Origin: Flavobacterium reichenbachii | Lineage (GTDB): Bacteria > Bacteroidota > Bacteroidia > Flavobacteriales > Flavobacteriaceae | Length of the DNA: 64,000 nt | Reading direction: 5' to 3' | NCBI RefSeq assembly: GCF_002217435.1 | Contig: NZ_MUHF01000017.1 | Span: 100,352 to 164,351 of the forward strand | In this document: piece by piece, positions 42,645 to 52,071 of the stretch | Position numbering within the stretch: position 1 is the first letter of the stretch | Layout of the letters: each line of letters begins with the position of its first letter | Position numbers and translations under genes: made by a program | The notes under the pieces: generated by a model | What the model was told of the DNA's origin: nothing | Seen by the model: the letters and a program-made list of their open reading frames with translations, nothing else | The model's database searches: none

Positions 42645-43668
42645 GGCCTAAAATTTGAGTTTTAATATGATTTTCTTTAAAATATTCGATGGCTAGTTTT
42701 TGATTTTCTGTCGTTCCCGAAAGATCAACCAAAAGAATTCCTAAACGTGTTGTACCTGCATAGGTAGTCTGCGCGCTGACAATACTGGCATTGATTCCGA
42801 ATCGTGTTGCGGCTTGTGTCAATAAAGGTTCGTCGGTGCTTTTTCCTGTAAATTCTAATTGCAGTAACGTATTGCTGTCTGCCGTCCAATTGGTTTTTAA
42901 CTTATCGGCATAAAACTGAGGCAGATCAACATGAAGGGCAGAAGCGATAAATTTTTGTGTAATCGGATCTTTTGCGCTCGTAAAAATTTCGCTCAAAGTT
43001 CCGTGTTCAATAACTTCACCGTGACTGATTACGGCAACAGTATCGCAGATCGCTCTTACAACTTCCATTTGGTGTGTAATCAGCAAAATGGTAATATTGA
43101 GTTTATTATTTATATTTTTTATAAGATTTAAAATAGATCTTGTAGTTGCAGGATCGAGCGCACTTGTAGCTTCATCACAAAGCAAAACTTTAGGATTGTT
43201 GGCAAGCGTTCTTGCAATGGCGACACGTTGTTTTTGTCCGCCTGATAAACTTGCAGGATAATCATTTCTCTTTTCTGTTAATCCAACTAATTCTAAAAGT
43301 TCTTCTACACGATGCTTAATTTCTTTTTTTGAAATGCCTGCTAATTCTAATGAAAAAGCAACATTGTCGTAAACTGTGCGGGAAGAAAGCAGATTAAAAT
43401 GCTGAAAGATCATTCCGATTTCTCTTCTTTTCAGCGTTAATTCTTTTGCAGATAATTCTAAAAGATTAATGTCGTCTACAATAACTTGTCCGGAATCAGG
43501 TCTTTCTAAAAGATTTACACAGCGAATAAGGGTGCTTTTTCCGGCACCAGAAGTTCCGATAATGCCAAAAATAGCACCTTGCGGAATTTGAAGCGAGACG
43601 TTTTTTAAAGCGTGAAAAGTGCCGCGCGGTGTCTTAAAAGATTTACTTATATTTTTTAATTCAATCAT
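42637..43668 (-). CDS. metN: methionine ABC transporter ATP-binding protein
   Basis: The 343-residue ATPase has Walker [10 protein letters not shown], the signature [17 protein letters not shown] and Walker [15 protein letters not shown]-terminal NIL domain (about residues 265-343) senses methionine and causes trans-inhibition. It is the first gene of the minus-strand metNIQ operon; a -7 box is at 43724. I see no S-box riboswitch in front of it. Confidence 0.95.
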   Translation of the reverse strand: MIELKNISKSFKTPRGTFHALKNVSLQIPQGAIFGIIGTSGAGKSTLIRCVNLLERPDSGQVIVDDINLLELSAKELTLKRREIGMIFQHFNLLSSRTVYDNVAFSLELAGISKKEIKHRVEELLELVGLTEKRNDYPASLSGGQKQRVAIARTLANNPKVLLCDEATSALDPATTRSILNLIKNINNKLNITILLITHQMEVVRAICDTVAVISHGEVIEHGTLSEIFTSAKDPITQKFIASALHVDLPQFYADKLKTNWTADSNTLLQLEFTGKSTDEPLLTQAATRFGINASIVSAQTTYAGTTRLGILLVDLSGTTENQKLAIEYFKENHIKTQILGHV

Positions 43669-43723
43669 TTTATTTTGATGGGTAATAAATACGGTATGTT
43701 TTTAATGAAAATGAAATATGCGG

Positions 43724-43731
43724 CAAAGGTA
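43724..43731 (-). promoter_or_regulatory. -7 box of the metNIQ promoter
   Basis: TACCTTTG on the minus strand, followed by CCGC, lies 55 bases before the metN ATG. A TTG lies about 24 bases upstream, slightly beyond the usual spacing. Confidence 0.5.
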
Positions 43732-43894
43732 AGGCTAAAAACCTGCAATTTCATTCAATCGCAGCCAACTTGTACTGAATCTGACTCGGTTTATGCACTT
43801 TATTCATTGCCAAAAAAGTGTCTAAAAACACATAAAATTACGCAGTTGGTAATAACTTGACAGGTTTTGTAGAATTAAGATACAAAACAGCTGT

Positions 43895-43923
43895 AAAAAG
43901 CGGCATTATAATAATAATACCGC
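43895..43923 (-). terminator. terminator of the alpha/beta hydrolase gene
   Basis: On the minus strand GCGGTATTAT pairs with ATAATGCCGC around a four-base loop, followed by five T residues. It lies 41 bases after the hydrolase stop codon and isolates that gene from metN. Confidence 0.85.
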
Positions 43924-43964
43924 ACGTCAAATTATCGGGTGTTTTTTATTCACCTATTTTACAA

Positions 43965-44705
43965 TCAACTGATTAAAAACTCTTTTAGCCTTTTATTAAA
44001 TTCTGCCGGCTGTTCCATCATTGGTGCGTGTCCGCAATGATTAATTAAATGCAGATAGGCATTAGGAAGTAAATAAAAGAATTCTTCTGCAACGCTGAGC
44101 GGCGTTACGATATCCTGCATTCCCCAGATTAATAAAACAGGAAGTGCTATAGAAGTAAGATCATCTTTAAGATTTTGATTTCGTGCCGCTTTGGCCGTGC
44201 GTACAACCGATAAAGCTTTTTCTTTATCCTGAATGGTATTGTAAACATTCTCGATTAAGGAATCAGAAATAATTTCCTGATTATAAAAAACCTCGCGAAC
44301 TTTTTCGGCTATAAATTCAAAATCATTTATGCGCGGAAAAGACATGTCTAAAGTACTTTCGTATAATCCAGAACTGCCCGTAAGAACGAGTTTTTCAACT
44401 TCATTCGGATATTCTAAAGCATATAAAAGAGCAATATGTCCGCCTAATGAATTACCAATTAAAATGGGTTTTTCTATTTGATTTTCAGTAATGTATTCAC
44501 ATAAAAATTTTACATAATGCTTTAGTGTAGCGTCTTTTTCGCTTTTTTTATATAATGGTAATTTTGGAATGAAAATATTATGATCTGCCGAAAAATTATC
44601 TTTCACAGCATTCCAATTACTTAAATCTCCAAATAACCCGTGAAGCAGGATTAAGCTTTCTCTTTTTACTTTTACAGATTCTGATGTTATGATCGTATTT
44701 TCCAT
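43965..44705 (-). CDS. alpha/beta-fold hydrolase
   Basis: The 246-residue protein has the oxyanion-hole HGLFGDLSNW motif, the nucleophile elbow GNSLGGHIA with Ser, and the C-terminal HCGHAPMMEQPAEFN containing the catalytic His. The acid is probably in IVTPLSVAEE/WGMQD. It is a cytoplasmic esterase- or lactonase-like enzyme; the substrate is unknown. It is a single gene with a good promoter and terminator. Confidence 0.88.
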   Translation of the reverse strand: MENTIITSESVKVKRESLILLHGLFGDLSNWNAVKDNFSADHNIFIPKLPLYKKSEKDATLKHYVKFLCEYITENQIEKPILIGNSLGGHIALLYALEYPNEVEKLVLTGSSGLYESTLDMSFPRINDFEFIAEKVREVFYNQEIISDSLIENVYNTIQDKEKALSVVRTAKAARNQNLKDDLTSIALPVLLIWGMQDIVTPLSVAEEFFYLLPNAYLHLINHCGHAPMMEQPAEFNKRLKEFLIS

Positions 44706-44729
44706 GTTTCAATAGGTTTGGATTGAATA

Positions 44730-44760
44730 CAAATGTAAGGTTTTATATTTAATATACAAA
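44730..44760 (-). promoter_or_regulatory. promoter of the alpha/beta hydrolase gene
   Basis: On the minus strand TTTG (44757-44760), 19 bases, then TACATTTG (44730-44737) match the full Bacteroidota consensus. The ATG follows 24 bases later. Confidence 0.75.
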
Positions 44761-44844
44761 TTCTATGTAATTAGTAGAATATAAAAATAACATTTCTCTT
44801 TTTCTTTAAAATGCGGCTGCTTTTAGGTACTATTTTCTGTGAAG

Positions 44845-45555
44845 TTATTGCTGAACTAATTCTAATTCTTCAATAATCAATTTTTTCATTTTGGTATGAA
44901 TATAATCTAAAGCTTCAGCATAAGAGATGTCATATTTGCGTTTGATGTTCTGCAGATGCAAAGGAAATCCGGAAACAATCTTGTCGTAATAAACGTTGAG
45001 TTGATTCTCAGAAGGCATTTCGTATTTTAAACGCAGTTGAAATCTTCTAAGCAATGCAGTATCAATAATCTCGTAATGGTTTGTAGCGCAGATTAATAAG
45101 CTGTCTGAGGGGAAATAATCAAAAAGCTGAATGATTGTATTGACCAAACGACGCATTTCGCCGACATCTTTATCATCACTGTCACGGCTTTTTCCGATCT
45201 GGTCAAATTCATCCAGAAACAGAACCGCTCTTTCCCGAATTGCTTTGTCAAAAATGGCTTTTAAATTCTTAGAAGTCTCGCCGATTCTGGCATCGATAAC
45301 AGTACTGAGATTTACAATAATGATCTTTTTGTTGAGCGTATTGGCAATGGCTTTTGCAGTAGTTGTTTTACCGCAGCCCGAACTTCCGTGCAGTAAAATC
45401 TTGTTGTCTACTTTAAGATTGTATTTTTTTAATTCTTCAATATATTGATGTTCTTTAATGATCTGAAGCAAAGCAGATTTGTTTTCGTCGCTAAAGAATA
45501 AATCATCCAAAGCAATTTTCTCGGTATCGTTTACAGTAAGATCATTAAGATTCAT
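44845..45555 (-). CDS. AAA-family ATPase
   Basis: The 236-residue protein has a single AAA module: Walker A HGSSGCGKTTT (Lys63), Walker B VLFLDEFDQ (Asp115, Glu116), sensor 1 ICATNHYE and an arginine-finger segment ALLRRFQLR. The C-terminal part is a helical lid. It lacks extra domains, so its substrate is unknown; similar small ATPases act in nucleic-acid or protein remodelling. It starts 30 bases after yggS on the same strand. A -7 box, TAATTTTG, at 45573-45580 may give it its own promoter. Confidence 0.85.
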   Translation of the reverse strand: MNLNDLTVNDTEKIALDDLFFSDENKSALLQIIKEHQYIEELKKYNLKVDNKILLHGSSGCGKTTTAKAIANTLNKKIIIVNLSTVIDARIGETSKNLKAIFDKAIRERAVLFLDEFDQIGKSRDSDDKDVGEMRRLVNTIIQLFDYFPSDSLLICATNHYEIIDTALLRRFQLRLKYEMPSENQLNVYYDKIVSGFPLHLQNIKRKYDISYAEALDYIHTKMKKLIIEELELVQQ

Positions 45556-45585
45556 GTCATTGTATTTTTTTGCAAAATTAAGGTT

Positions 45586-46317
45586 TTATTCTGCATTATT
45601 TTCGTTCCAGATTTCTTTTCCCAAAAAGCGGTTTCCAAATATCGATGTTCCAATTCTAACCATATTAGAACCTTCGGCAATAGCGAGTTCTAAATCCTGA
45701 GACATTCCCATAGAGAGTTTTAGATTCGTTAAACCGTCTATTTTGGCATCGTAAATTTTGTCCCGAATTTCTCTTAATAATCTTAAAGAAGGTAGCATTT
45801 TTTCTTTGTCAACATCCAGCAGGCCAATTGTCATTAATCCCTTAATTTGGAGTGTTGGATATTCTTTTATTTTTTTAATGAAAGCTAAAACTTCATCGGG
45901 CGGAAGACCAAATTTACTTTCTTCATAAGAAGTATTTACCTGCACAAAAACATCAAGGGTTCGGTGCTGTTTTTCTAATTGTGTATGCAGTTCTTTGGCC
46001 AGATTTAAGCGATCCAGAGACTGAATGCAGGAAACATATTTTAGCACGTCTTTTACTTTGTTGGTTTGCAGATGCCCAATAAAGTGGCGCTCGATAACCA
46101 GATCTTTTAATCCTGAATCTTTGTCGCGAAGTTCCTGCATTTTGTTTTCACCAATTAAGGTTTCTCCGGCTTCTACTGCAATTCGAATATTTTCTGGAGC
46201 AACAGTTTTTACGGCCAGCAAAAGTGCAACATCTGCTGGATTTCTCCCTGCCAGAAGACACGCATCTGTTATTCGTTGGTGAACTTCTTTCAGGTTTAAA
46301 ATAATTTCGTCTTTCAT
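45586..46317 (-). CDS. yggS: YggS-family pyridoxal-phosphate homeostasis protein
   Basis: The 243-residue single-domain TIM-barrel protein has the PLP-binding lysine Lys37 in LLLAVKTVAPENI, GENKMQELRDK, HFIGHLQTNK and the phosphate site SMGMSQDLELAIAEGSNMVRIGTSIFG. The family buffers pyridoxal phosphate and has no catalytic role known. It precedes the AAA ATPase on the same strand. Confidence 0.93.
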   Translation of the reverse strand: MKDEIILNLKEVHQRITDACLLAGRNPADVALLLAVKTVAPENIRIAVEAGETLIGENKMQELRDKDSGLKDLVIERHFIGHLQTNKVKDVLKYVSCIQSLDRLNLAKELHTQLEKQHRTLDVFVQVNTSYEESKFGLPPDEVLAFIKKIKEYPTLQIKGLMTIGLLDVDKEKMLPSLRLLREIRDKIYDAKIDGLTNLKLSMGMSQDLELAIAEGSNMVRIGTSIFGNRFLGKEIWNENNAE

Positions 46318-46400
46318 GCTGTAAAATTATAGGTTTTCAGGATGGTGGTTTTGATCCAGTTTTGAATATTAAAAGTAGTCCAGATTTGTTATGAAAACGA

Positions 46401-46484
46401 GAGCCATAGCCCAGACAGCAGCGGCATCCTTTCTGTGCCTTCTTTAGGCAGAGAAAGATACAGCGGATGGCTGGAATAAGCTCC
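46401..46484 (+). ncRNA. second copy of the Flavo-1-like structured element
   Basis: GAGCCATAGCCC, CAGCGGCATCCTTT, the hairpin TGCCT-TCT-TAGGCA, AAAGATACAGCGGATGGCT and AAGCTC follow each other as in the copy at 6631-6714. AGCCAT and ATGGCT can pair around the whole element. It lies between yggS (minus) and the DUF2024 gene (plus). The family name is from memory. Confidence 0.45.
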
Positions 46485-46568
46485 TGATTATTATTTTAAT
46501 GAATGATCTGGACCAGTTAGAGCTGATTATTAAAAAAACTGGATCATTTTAGAATTTTAGATCTGCTG

Positions 46569-46576
46569 TAAATTTG
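46569..46576 (+). promoter_or_regulatory. -7 box of the DUF2024 gene
   Basis: TAAATTTG (46569-46576) lies 60 bases before ATG 46637, with a TTTT at the -33 distance (46547-46550) as a weak second box. Confidence 0.45.
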
Positions 46577-46636
46577 TCTTATAAAAATCAATGTTTTAGG
46601 AAAGATTTTTTAGATATTAATTTTAATAAAGATTTT

Positions 46637-46900
46637 ATGAAAATAGCGGTATGGGATACTTATGTAACCCGAAAAGACGGCAAAATTATGCATTTTGATA
46701 TTTTGGTAGATGAAGATACAAAAAATGCAGAAGAGGTTTTTGAATATGGAAAAAAATACCTGAAAAGTGTGGCGCAGGAAGGGCAGGAGTTAAGCTCAAA
46801 AGAATGCAGATTCTGTCATATTGATAAGGCGCCAATTGAAATTGAAAACCAGGTACGGGAAAATGGTTTTTCTATTATTGAAATGGAAAACTGTAATTAG
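46637..46900 (+). CDS. DUF2024 family protein
   Basis: The 87-residue protein starts MKIAVWDTYVTRKDGKIMHFDILV, which is the DUF2024 opening, and has CRFCHID and a C-terminal GFSIIEMENCN. Function is unknown; the short length is normal. I chose ATG 46637 over the TTG at 46574, which would lie on the -7 box. A terminator follows that overlaps the end of the convergent MocR gene. Confidence 0.8.
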   Translation: MKIAVWDTYVTRKDGKIMHFDILVDEDTKNAEEVFEYGKKYLKSVAQEGQELSSKECRFCHIDKAPIEIENQVRENGFSIIEMENCN

Positions 46901-46925
46901 TTTTATTTTAGAATGGTTGATTGTG

Positions 46926-46959
46926 AGACTGAAAGTATAGCGGCTTTCAGTCTTTTTTT
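46926..46959 (+). terminator. terminator of the DUF2024 gene
   Basis: AGACTGAAAG (46926-46935) pairs with CTTTCAGTCT (46944-46953), followed by T residues. The 3' arm overlaps the last codons of the convergent MocR gene. Confidence 0.8.
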
Positions 46960-48374
46960 GTTTCTAAAAGTGCAGCAAGCGCAAGAATTCCTTCTTCCAT
47001 TTGTGTTTCTGTTAATGAAGCGTAGCCTAAACGAAAACCAGAAATAGTTTCGCCAAAACTAAAGTTTTCCGGATTTATAATCTTGATTCCTTTTGCTAAA
47101 AGCTGGTGGTAAACGAGTTGTACATTTGTTTGGGATTTTGGCACAATCCAAAAAGCCAAACCGCCTTCTGGTCTTATAAAAGCTGCTTTATCTTTTAAAT
47201 ATTGACTGCAAAGATTTTCAAAATAATCTCTTTTTGCTTTATAAAGAACATTTGTTTTTTTGAGGTGACGCTTGATTTTACCTTCGTTTATAAGACTTAA
47301 AACTGCTTCTTCCATGATGTTGTCGCCTTGTACGTCTATAATTTTCCTGTGTCGGCTTATTTTCTCAATATTTTCGAGAGAACTTGTCAGGTAGCCAATA
47401 CGCAGTGCCGGTGCCACAATCTTACTTAATGTGCCAATATAAATATAGTTCTGCAGCGAATCGTAACTGGAAATGGGTAATATTGGCCGTTGTCCAAAAT
47501 GAAATTCGTTATCATAATCGTCTTCTATAATTGTAAAACCATATTGATTGGATAATTCGATAAGTCTTAATCTTTTTTTGAGCGATAATGTTACGGTAGT
47601 CGGAAACTGATGATGAGGTGTAACGTAAATGGCTTTTATGTTGGGATATTTTTTAAGATATTCTTCGGCTTGGCCGATATCAATCCCGTCTTTGTTGATG
47701 TTAAGAGGAAGTAATACTGCGCCTGCATTTTCAAAAGCTTCCCATGCGGGTTTATATCCTGGATTTTCGATCATGACATAATCGCCTTTTTCAAATAAGC
47801 AGTGTGCGGCAAGGTACATCGCCATCTGACTCCCTCGTGTAATGCAGATTTGTTCTGGAGCAATACTCATTCCTCTTTTAAAATTGAGCATCTGCGCAAT
47901 TGCTTTTCTAAATTCGGGATGCCCCAATTCGCTGCTGTAACCCATAATCTGCCATCTCGATTTTCTGCTGAATATTTCGCGATAAGCTCTCGCCAGATCA
48001 TTCATAGGAGCGAGACGGCTGTCGGGAAGACCATCATCAAAAATAAGATGCGGTTTTGGTTCTTCTTTATCGATTTTTATTTTTTGGCTGCTGGTTTTAA
48101 GCGTTTTATTTTCAGGAAGTATAGCTGCAGCAAAAGTTCCTTTTCGGTCTATTGTAATCAGCCAGCCTTCTGCAATTAGAACGTCAAGTGCGGCCACAAT
48201 CGTATTTCTATTTACCTGCAGCAGTCCGGCAAGCTGTCGGCTTCCCGGCAGCGCATTACCGCTTGTAAGTTTTCCTGTTTTTATCGCATTGATAACCGCA
48301 TCTGCAATCTGCAGATAAAGGGCTTTTCCTGAATTTTTGTCAAGCTGAATCTCTAATGACCACGGTCGTAACAT
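46947..48374 (-). CDS. MocR-type PLP-dependent GntR-family regulator
   Basis: The 475-residue protein has an N-terminal winged helix (about 16-80, GKLTSGNALPGSRQLAGLLQVNRNTIVAAL) fused to a class I aminotransferase-like domain with the PLP lysine Lys318 in IGTLSKIVAPALRIGYL and YxxGxxExxR-type YSSELGHPEFRKAI. MocR regulators sense PLP or amines through this domain. It stands divergent from the L,D-transpeptidase gene, which may be its target. The regulated pathway cannot be read from the sequence. Confidence 0.9.
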   Translation of the reverse strand: MLRPWSLEIQLDKNSGKALYLQIADAVINAIKTGKLTSGNALPGSRQLAGLLQVNRNTIVAALDVLIAEGWLITIDRKGTFAAAILPENKTLKTSSQKIKIDKEEPKPHLIFDDGLPDSRLAPMNDLARAYREIFSRKSRWQIMGYSSELGHPEFRKAIAQMLNFKRGMSIAPEQICITRGSQMAMYLAAHCLFEKGDYVMIENPGYKPAWEAFENAGAVLLPLNINKDGIDIGQAEEYLKKYPNIKAIYVTPHHQFPTTVTLSLKKRLRLIELSNQYGFTIIEDDYDNEFHFGQRPILPISSYDSLQNYIYIGTLSKIVAPALRIGYLTSSLENIEKISRHRKIIDVQGDNIMEEAVLSLINEGKIKRHLKKTNVLYKAKRDYFENLCSQYLKDKAAFIRPEGGLAFWIVPKSQTNVQLVYHQLLAKGIKIINPENFSFGETISGFRLGYASLTETQMEEGILALAALLETKKD

Positions 48375-48534
48375 CTGGACTGTTTGTTTTGTAAAATTGA
48401 AAATGATCTAATAGTCCAAAATTACATTATTTTTTTGTGGATTTGTTTATAATTCAAAAATTCTGGTAGATTTTAGGCTGTAAAAGTAAAGATAAAAATA
48501 AGTCTTATTGTTTTGTAATTCAGTCTTTTAAAGG

Positions 48535-48566
48535 TTGTTTGCATCCTCTTCTTGGTGGTAAATTTG
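48535..48566 (+). promoter_or_regulatory. promoter of the L,D-transpeptidase gene
   Basis: TTGTTTG (48535-48541), 17 bases, then TAAATTTG (48559-48566) match the consensus. The ATG at 48612 lies 45 bases after the box, which supports that start. Confidence 0.8.
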
Positions 48567-48611
48567 CATGTCTTTATTTCTAAGGACTTTAAAATTAAAA
48601 TACCACATATC

Positions 48612-49208
48612 ATGAAACTATTCAATCTGCTATTTTTTATTACAGCCAGTTTTTTTACTGCTCCAAAATCTGATAAAATAGAAACGCTGTCTGAAGCGGA
48701 AATGATTCGATTTAATAATCAGGTAACAGCAGTAAAAGCTCAAATTAGTTCTAACGGAATGTATAATACCAAAATTGCTTTTTTTGTTGATATGAAAATC
48801 AAATCGGGCAAAAATCGATTTTTTGTCTACGATCTTGAGAACGACAAAATCTTATATCAGGGATTGACTGCCAATGGTTCCGGTTCTGAAACCGGAGTTA
48901 GCGGCGAACTGAAATTTAGTAACGAACCCAATTCCAACAGTACTTCATTAGGAAATTATGCAATAGGAAAATCATACTATGGCAAGTTCGGAAAATCATA
49001 TAAATTATGCGGTCTTGATGCGACAAACAATAATGCCTCAAAAAGAGCCATTGTACTACATTCTTATTCTGCTGTGCCAGAAGCAGAACAAGATTATTAT
49101 ATTGCTTTAAGCCACGGCTGTCCTATGGTAAATGAAGTTTTCTTTAAGAAACTGGAGAAAATAATAGATGCTTCAAAATCGACTATTGTCTTAGATATTT
49201 ATTACTAA
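48612..49208 (+). CDS. L,D-transpeptidase catalytic-domain protein (YkuD_2 type)
   Basis: From ATG 48612 the protein has 198 residues, with a signal peptide (about 1-17, FFTAP). The L,D-transpeptidase residues are present: His150 in AIVLHSYSA, His168 and Cys170 in LSHGCPMV. The fold is the short form found in Bacteroidota (murein L,D-transpeptidase catalytic domain). It would act in the periplasm on peptidoglycan cross-links. The gene is divergent from the MocR regulator. Confidence 0.88.
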   Translation: MKLFNLLFFITASFFTAPKSDKIETLSEAEMIRFNNQVTAVKAQISSNGMYNTKIAFFVDMKIKSGKNRFFVYDLENDKILYQGLTANGSGSETGVSGELKFSNEPNSNSTSLGNYAIGKSYYGKFGKSYKLCGLDATNNNASKRAIVLHSYSAVPEAEQDYYIALSHGCPMVNEVFFKKLEKIIDASKSTIVLDIYY

Positions 49209-49227
49209 ATAGACTATTCAGAAAGAT

Positions 49228-50496
49228 TTAGTTATTAAAGGAACTGTAAGTCAGTTTTCTCCAAAGCCATTCGAGAGGACCATGTTTATGAAATCTTAGC
49301 CACACGGTTGTCAGCAGAATCTGAATCACCCAAATAATGATCACTATCGGAATTAATTCAAATCTGGAGAATTGATTAAACTGTCCGAAACCGTAACCGT
49401 AAAAAATAATTCCGGCAATAATGCTCTGAAAAATATAGTTAGATAAAGCAGTGCGGCCAATATTTGAAATTATTTTTAATTTGATGTTTTTTAGGAATCG
49501 CTGATAAATGCCATTTAGAATTAAAACATATCCTACGCCCAAAGTTTCTCTTGGAAAAGTATAGAGCAGATTTTCCCAAAAGCTCACTACGGGTTTCTGA
49601 TCTTCAAAAGTCCAATGGTAATATCTGTAGTAATTAATGATTAAGGCGATTGCTAAAACCAAAATACTAATCAGCCAATAATTTTTCCAAACGCTGTAAT
49701 CTACAAAAATGCCGGTGCGGTACAGCATCATTCCGAGCAGCATAATAATTAATGTCGGAAATAGTATCGATTGATAGTACAGTTCTCCTTCGTGTACTTT
49801 TGCGTGTTCAAAAGATTTTTTTAAACCTTCAAAATAAGTTGGTTTTGGATTTTCGACTTCTTCTTTTTCGACTTTTTTAGTTGATTTTACCGCAAATCTT
49901 TTTTTCCATTCACTGATGGTTTTAGCTTGTTCCTCAGTTCTTTGAGATTCTTTTATTTGTAAAGCAGCCAGATAATCGTTTTGTTTTTTTTGCGAATTTA
50001 GTGTAGTAGTGTAAGCTTTGAATATGATAATGGAAACTAAAAGTAAAAGAACTAAAATTATACTTTTGGTTTTAAAAGAGCGAAACGGAATTAAAAGTAA
50101 ACCACAAATTGAATAGTGATAAAGTACATCGCCGTCCCAGATAAAATAAGCATGAATGACCCCAATTATAAACAGCCAAAACAATCTGCGACCATAAATA
50201 TCCATTGCTTTAAGACCGATATTTTTTGCTTCTAAACGTTCTAAAAAAATTACAAAACCAACTCCAAACAACATGGCAAACATATTGTAAAATTTACCCT
50301 GAGTTAAAAAATAAACCCAAAATCTGGTGTTGAAATCTATCGCACTTTCATAACCGCATTTCCAGGAACTCCAAGGGCTTTCGTAAGCAAAATTTTCAAT
50401 ATTAATAAACAATATTCCCAAGATGGCAATTCCTCTTAAAAAGTCAAGAGACGATATTCTTTCTGAAAGTACAGTGGGCTGTAATTGATTATCCAT
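49228..50496 (-). CDS. DUF418 membrane protein
   Basis: The 422-residue protein has about ten transmembrane segments; it begins with LDFLRGIAILGILFINIENFA, the DUF418 N-terminal signature, and ends with FxQSIIAG, WLRFHKHGPLEWLWRKLTY, the C-terminal signature. Function is not established; DUF418 is often near regulators and permeases. The AraC regulator gene 17 bases upstream is co-transcribed and may control it. An acidic-lysine cytoplasmic loop lies at about residues 175-220. Confidence 0.9.
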   Translation of the reverse strand: MDNQLQPTVLSERISSLDFLRGIAILGILFINIENFAYESPWSSWKCGYESAIDFNTRFWVYFLTQGKFYNMFAMLFGVGFVIFLERLEAKNIGLKAMDIYGRRLFWLFIIGVIHAYFIWDGDVLYHYSICGLLLIPFRSFKTKSIILVLLLLVSIIIFKAYTTTLNSQKKQNDYLAALQIKESQRTEEQAKTISEWKKRFAVKSTKKVEKEEVENPKPTYFEGLKKSFEHAKVHEGELYYQSILFPTLIIMLLGMMLYRTGIFVDYSVWKNYWLISILVLAIALIINYYRYYHWTFEDQKPVVSFWENLLYTFPRETLGVGYVLILNGIYQRFLKNIKLKIISNIGRTALSNYIFQSIIAGIIFYGYGFGQFNQFSRFELIPIVIIIWVIQILLTTVWLRFHKHGPLEWLWRKLTYSSFNN

Positions 50497-50513
50497 ATTG
50501 CTTTAGTTATTAA

Positions 50514-51365
50514 TTAGACATTTCCGAAACCAAAAAACATTTTGCGAAATTCTGTCGGATTTACACCTCTGTGTTTTTTAAACATATTATTAAAATGACT
50601 TTTATCTGTAAAGCCAAATTCTGCAGCAATTTCCGTAATCCTCATATTGGTATTTACTAAGCGGTTTTCTATTAGTTTAAGCTTATAATTGGTTTGATAT
50701 TCCTGTAATGTTTCATTAGTATGTTTTCTGAAAAACCTCCCGAGATAGGTTTCAGAAATTCCGAATTTATTGCTGATGTGCTGTCCTTTTAGTTTTTCAG
50801 GATGATAAATATTTGCCTGCACATATTGCAATATTGCCACGATTTTTTTATCACTTTGATCGTTGATCTTTTCCGGAAGTTTTACCATGATATTCCGTGC
50901 GATAATAATCAGTAAAGTGTTAATGTATTGAGAAATAAGTTCTTTGTGGTACAAGCCTCCTTTTTCATGTTCTTTAATTATGGCTTCAATGATCGGGCGA
51001 ACAATAATTTTATCGTCTTCATTTTGTATGATACAGCCAGATTGCTGTGGAGCATTTTTAAGGATTATTTCTATTTGCTGCAATAATTGCTGGTCATAGA
51101 CTCCGTTTAGATAGAAGTTATTAAATCGAATGAAAAACAATTGTGTAGGCGCAGCAAAATCAAAATAGTTTTGATGATCAGGAGTCAAAAGAAACAAGTT
51201 TCCAGTTTCGTAATTAAAAGTAGTATTGTTTACAGACTGTGTGCCGTTCCCTTCAACAATGTACGCTACTTCAAAAATACTGTGCATGTACCCGGGTTTA
51301 GGGCATTCTTCTGTCAATTTGGTAAGAACCAATTCAAAAGGTTCTTCTAACATAATTTCTACCAT
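50514..51365 (-). CDS. AraC-family transcriptional regulator
   Basis: From ATG 51365 the protein has 283 residues. An N-terminal cupin-like ligand domain (about 10-130) precedes two AraC HTH motifs, ISNKFGISETYLGRFFRKHTNETLQEYQ and ITEIAAEFGFTDKSHFNNMFKKHRGVNPTEFRK. The ligand is unknown. It is the first gene of a two-gene unit with DUF418. A TTG at 51401 would add non-conserved residues and is rejected. Confidence 0.88.
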   Translation of the reverse strand: MVEIMLEEPFELVLTKLTEECPKPGYMHSIFEVAYIVEGNGTQSVNNTTFNYETGNLFLLTPDHQNYFDFAAPTQLFFIRFNNFYLNGVYDQQLLQQIEIILKNAPQQSGCIIQNEDDKIIVRPIIEAIIKEHEKGGLYHKELISQYINTLLIIIARNIMVKLPEKINDQSDKKIVAILQYVQANIYHPEKLKGQHISNKFGISETYLGRFFRKHTNETLQEYQTNYKLKLIENRLVNTNMRITEIAAEFGFTDKSHFNNMFKKHRGVNPTEFRKMFFGFGNV

Positions 51366-51596
51366 ATTAAAAATGTACACTTTAGAACACGAATATAACA
51401 ACCTGTAATCAAATATAGCAGCATTTTGTAAGATATATTTAAAAGTAATTTATATACTAATTGGTATTAAAAATTCTGAGACTGTTCACTTTTTTTAAAT
51501 TTGAAGAAAGTACGAGGGCTTTTAAATCATAAAAAATTGTATTTTAGTTGATCACAAAACCTAAATTTTGAATTAATTTAATCAAAACAATTTATT

Positions 51597-51983
51597 ATGA
51601 TTTCAAAAAACACAGACTTTGGATTACTTTTATTACGTATAAGTGTTGGAGGTTTAATGCTTTTTCATGGCGTATCAAAAATACTTCATGGTATTTCTTT
51701 CCTTCTGGAAAATATGGGACCTGTAGGTTATGCTGTTTATATTGGTGAAGTTTTGGCTCCGCTTGCCATTTTATTAGGATGGCGTACTAGAATTGCAGCA
51801 GTTGTTTTTGCAGTTAATTGTATTGTAGCAATTGCAGTTGCACATGCGCAGGATCTTTTTTCTATCAGCGAGCACGGAGGTTATGCAAACGAATTATTAA
51901 TGCTTTATTTATTAGGAGCTGTGGCTTTATTTTTTACGGGCGCAGGAAAATATTCTATTTCTCATACTAATAAATGGGATTAA
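51597..51983 (+). CDS. DoxX-family membrane protein
   Basis: The 128-residue protein has four transmembrane segments and the DoxX signature LLLRISVGGLMLFHGVSKI at the start, with ALLYLLG-type helices after it (VGYAVYIGEVLAPLAILLGWRTRIAA). It is an inner-membrane protein of unclear role; in other bacteria it is linked with redox enzymes. TAAATTTG at 51496-51503 may be its -7 box. Confidence 0.9.
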   Translation: MISKNTDFGLLLLRISVGGLMLFHGVSKILHGISFLLENMGPVGYAVYIGEVLAPLAILLGWRTRIAAVVFAVNCIVAIAVAHAQDLFSISEHGGYANELLMLYLLGAVALFFTGAGKYSISHTNKWD

Positions 51984-52004
51984 TTTAGCGAAAATAAATA
52001 AAAG

Positions 52005-52041
52005 AAAACCGCACAGAATCAATAGAGACTGTGCGGTTTTT
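52005..52041 (+). terminator. terminator after the DoxX gene
   Basis: AAAACCGCACAG (52005-52016) pairs with CTGTGCGGTTTT (52029-52040), with A- and T-rich flanks. It lies between convergent genes and may serve both. Confidence 0.85.
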
Positions 52042-52071
52042 ATATTTATAATTATTGAAAAGAGTATTAAA

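Noticed and set aside
43669..43964. SAM riboswitch (S-box) before metN
   Set aside because: The conserved S-box core is not present; only a promoter box and the terminator of the upstream gene are visible.
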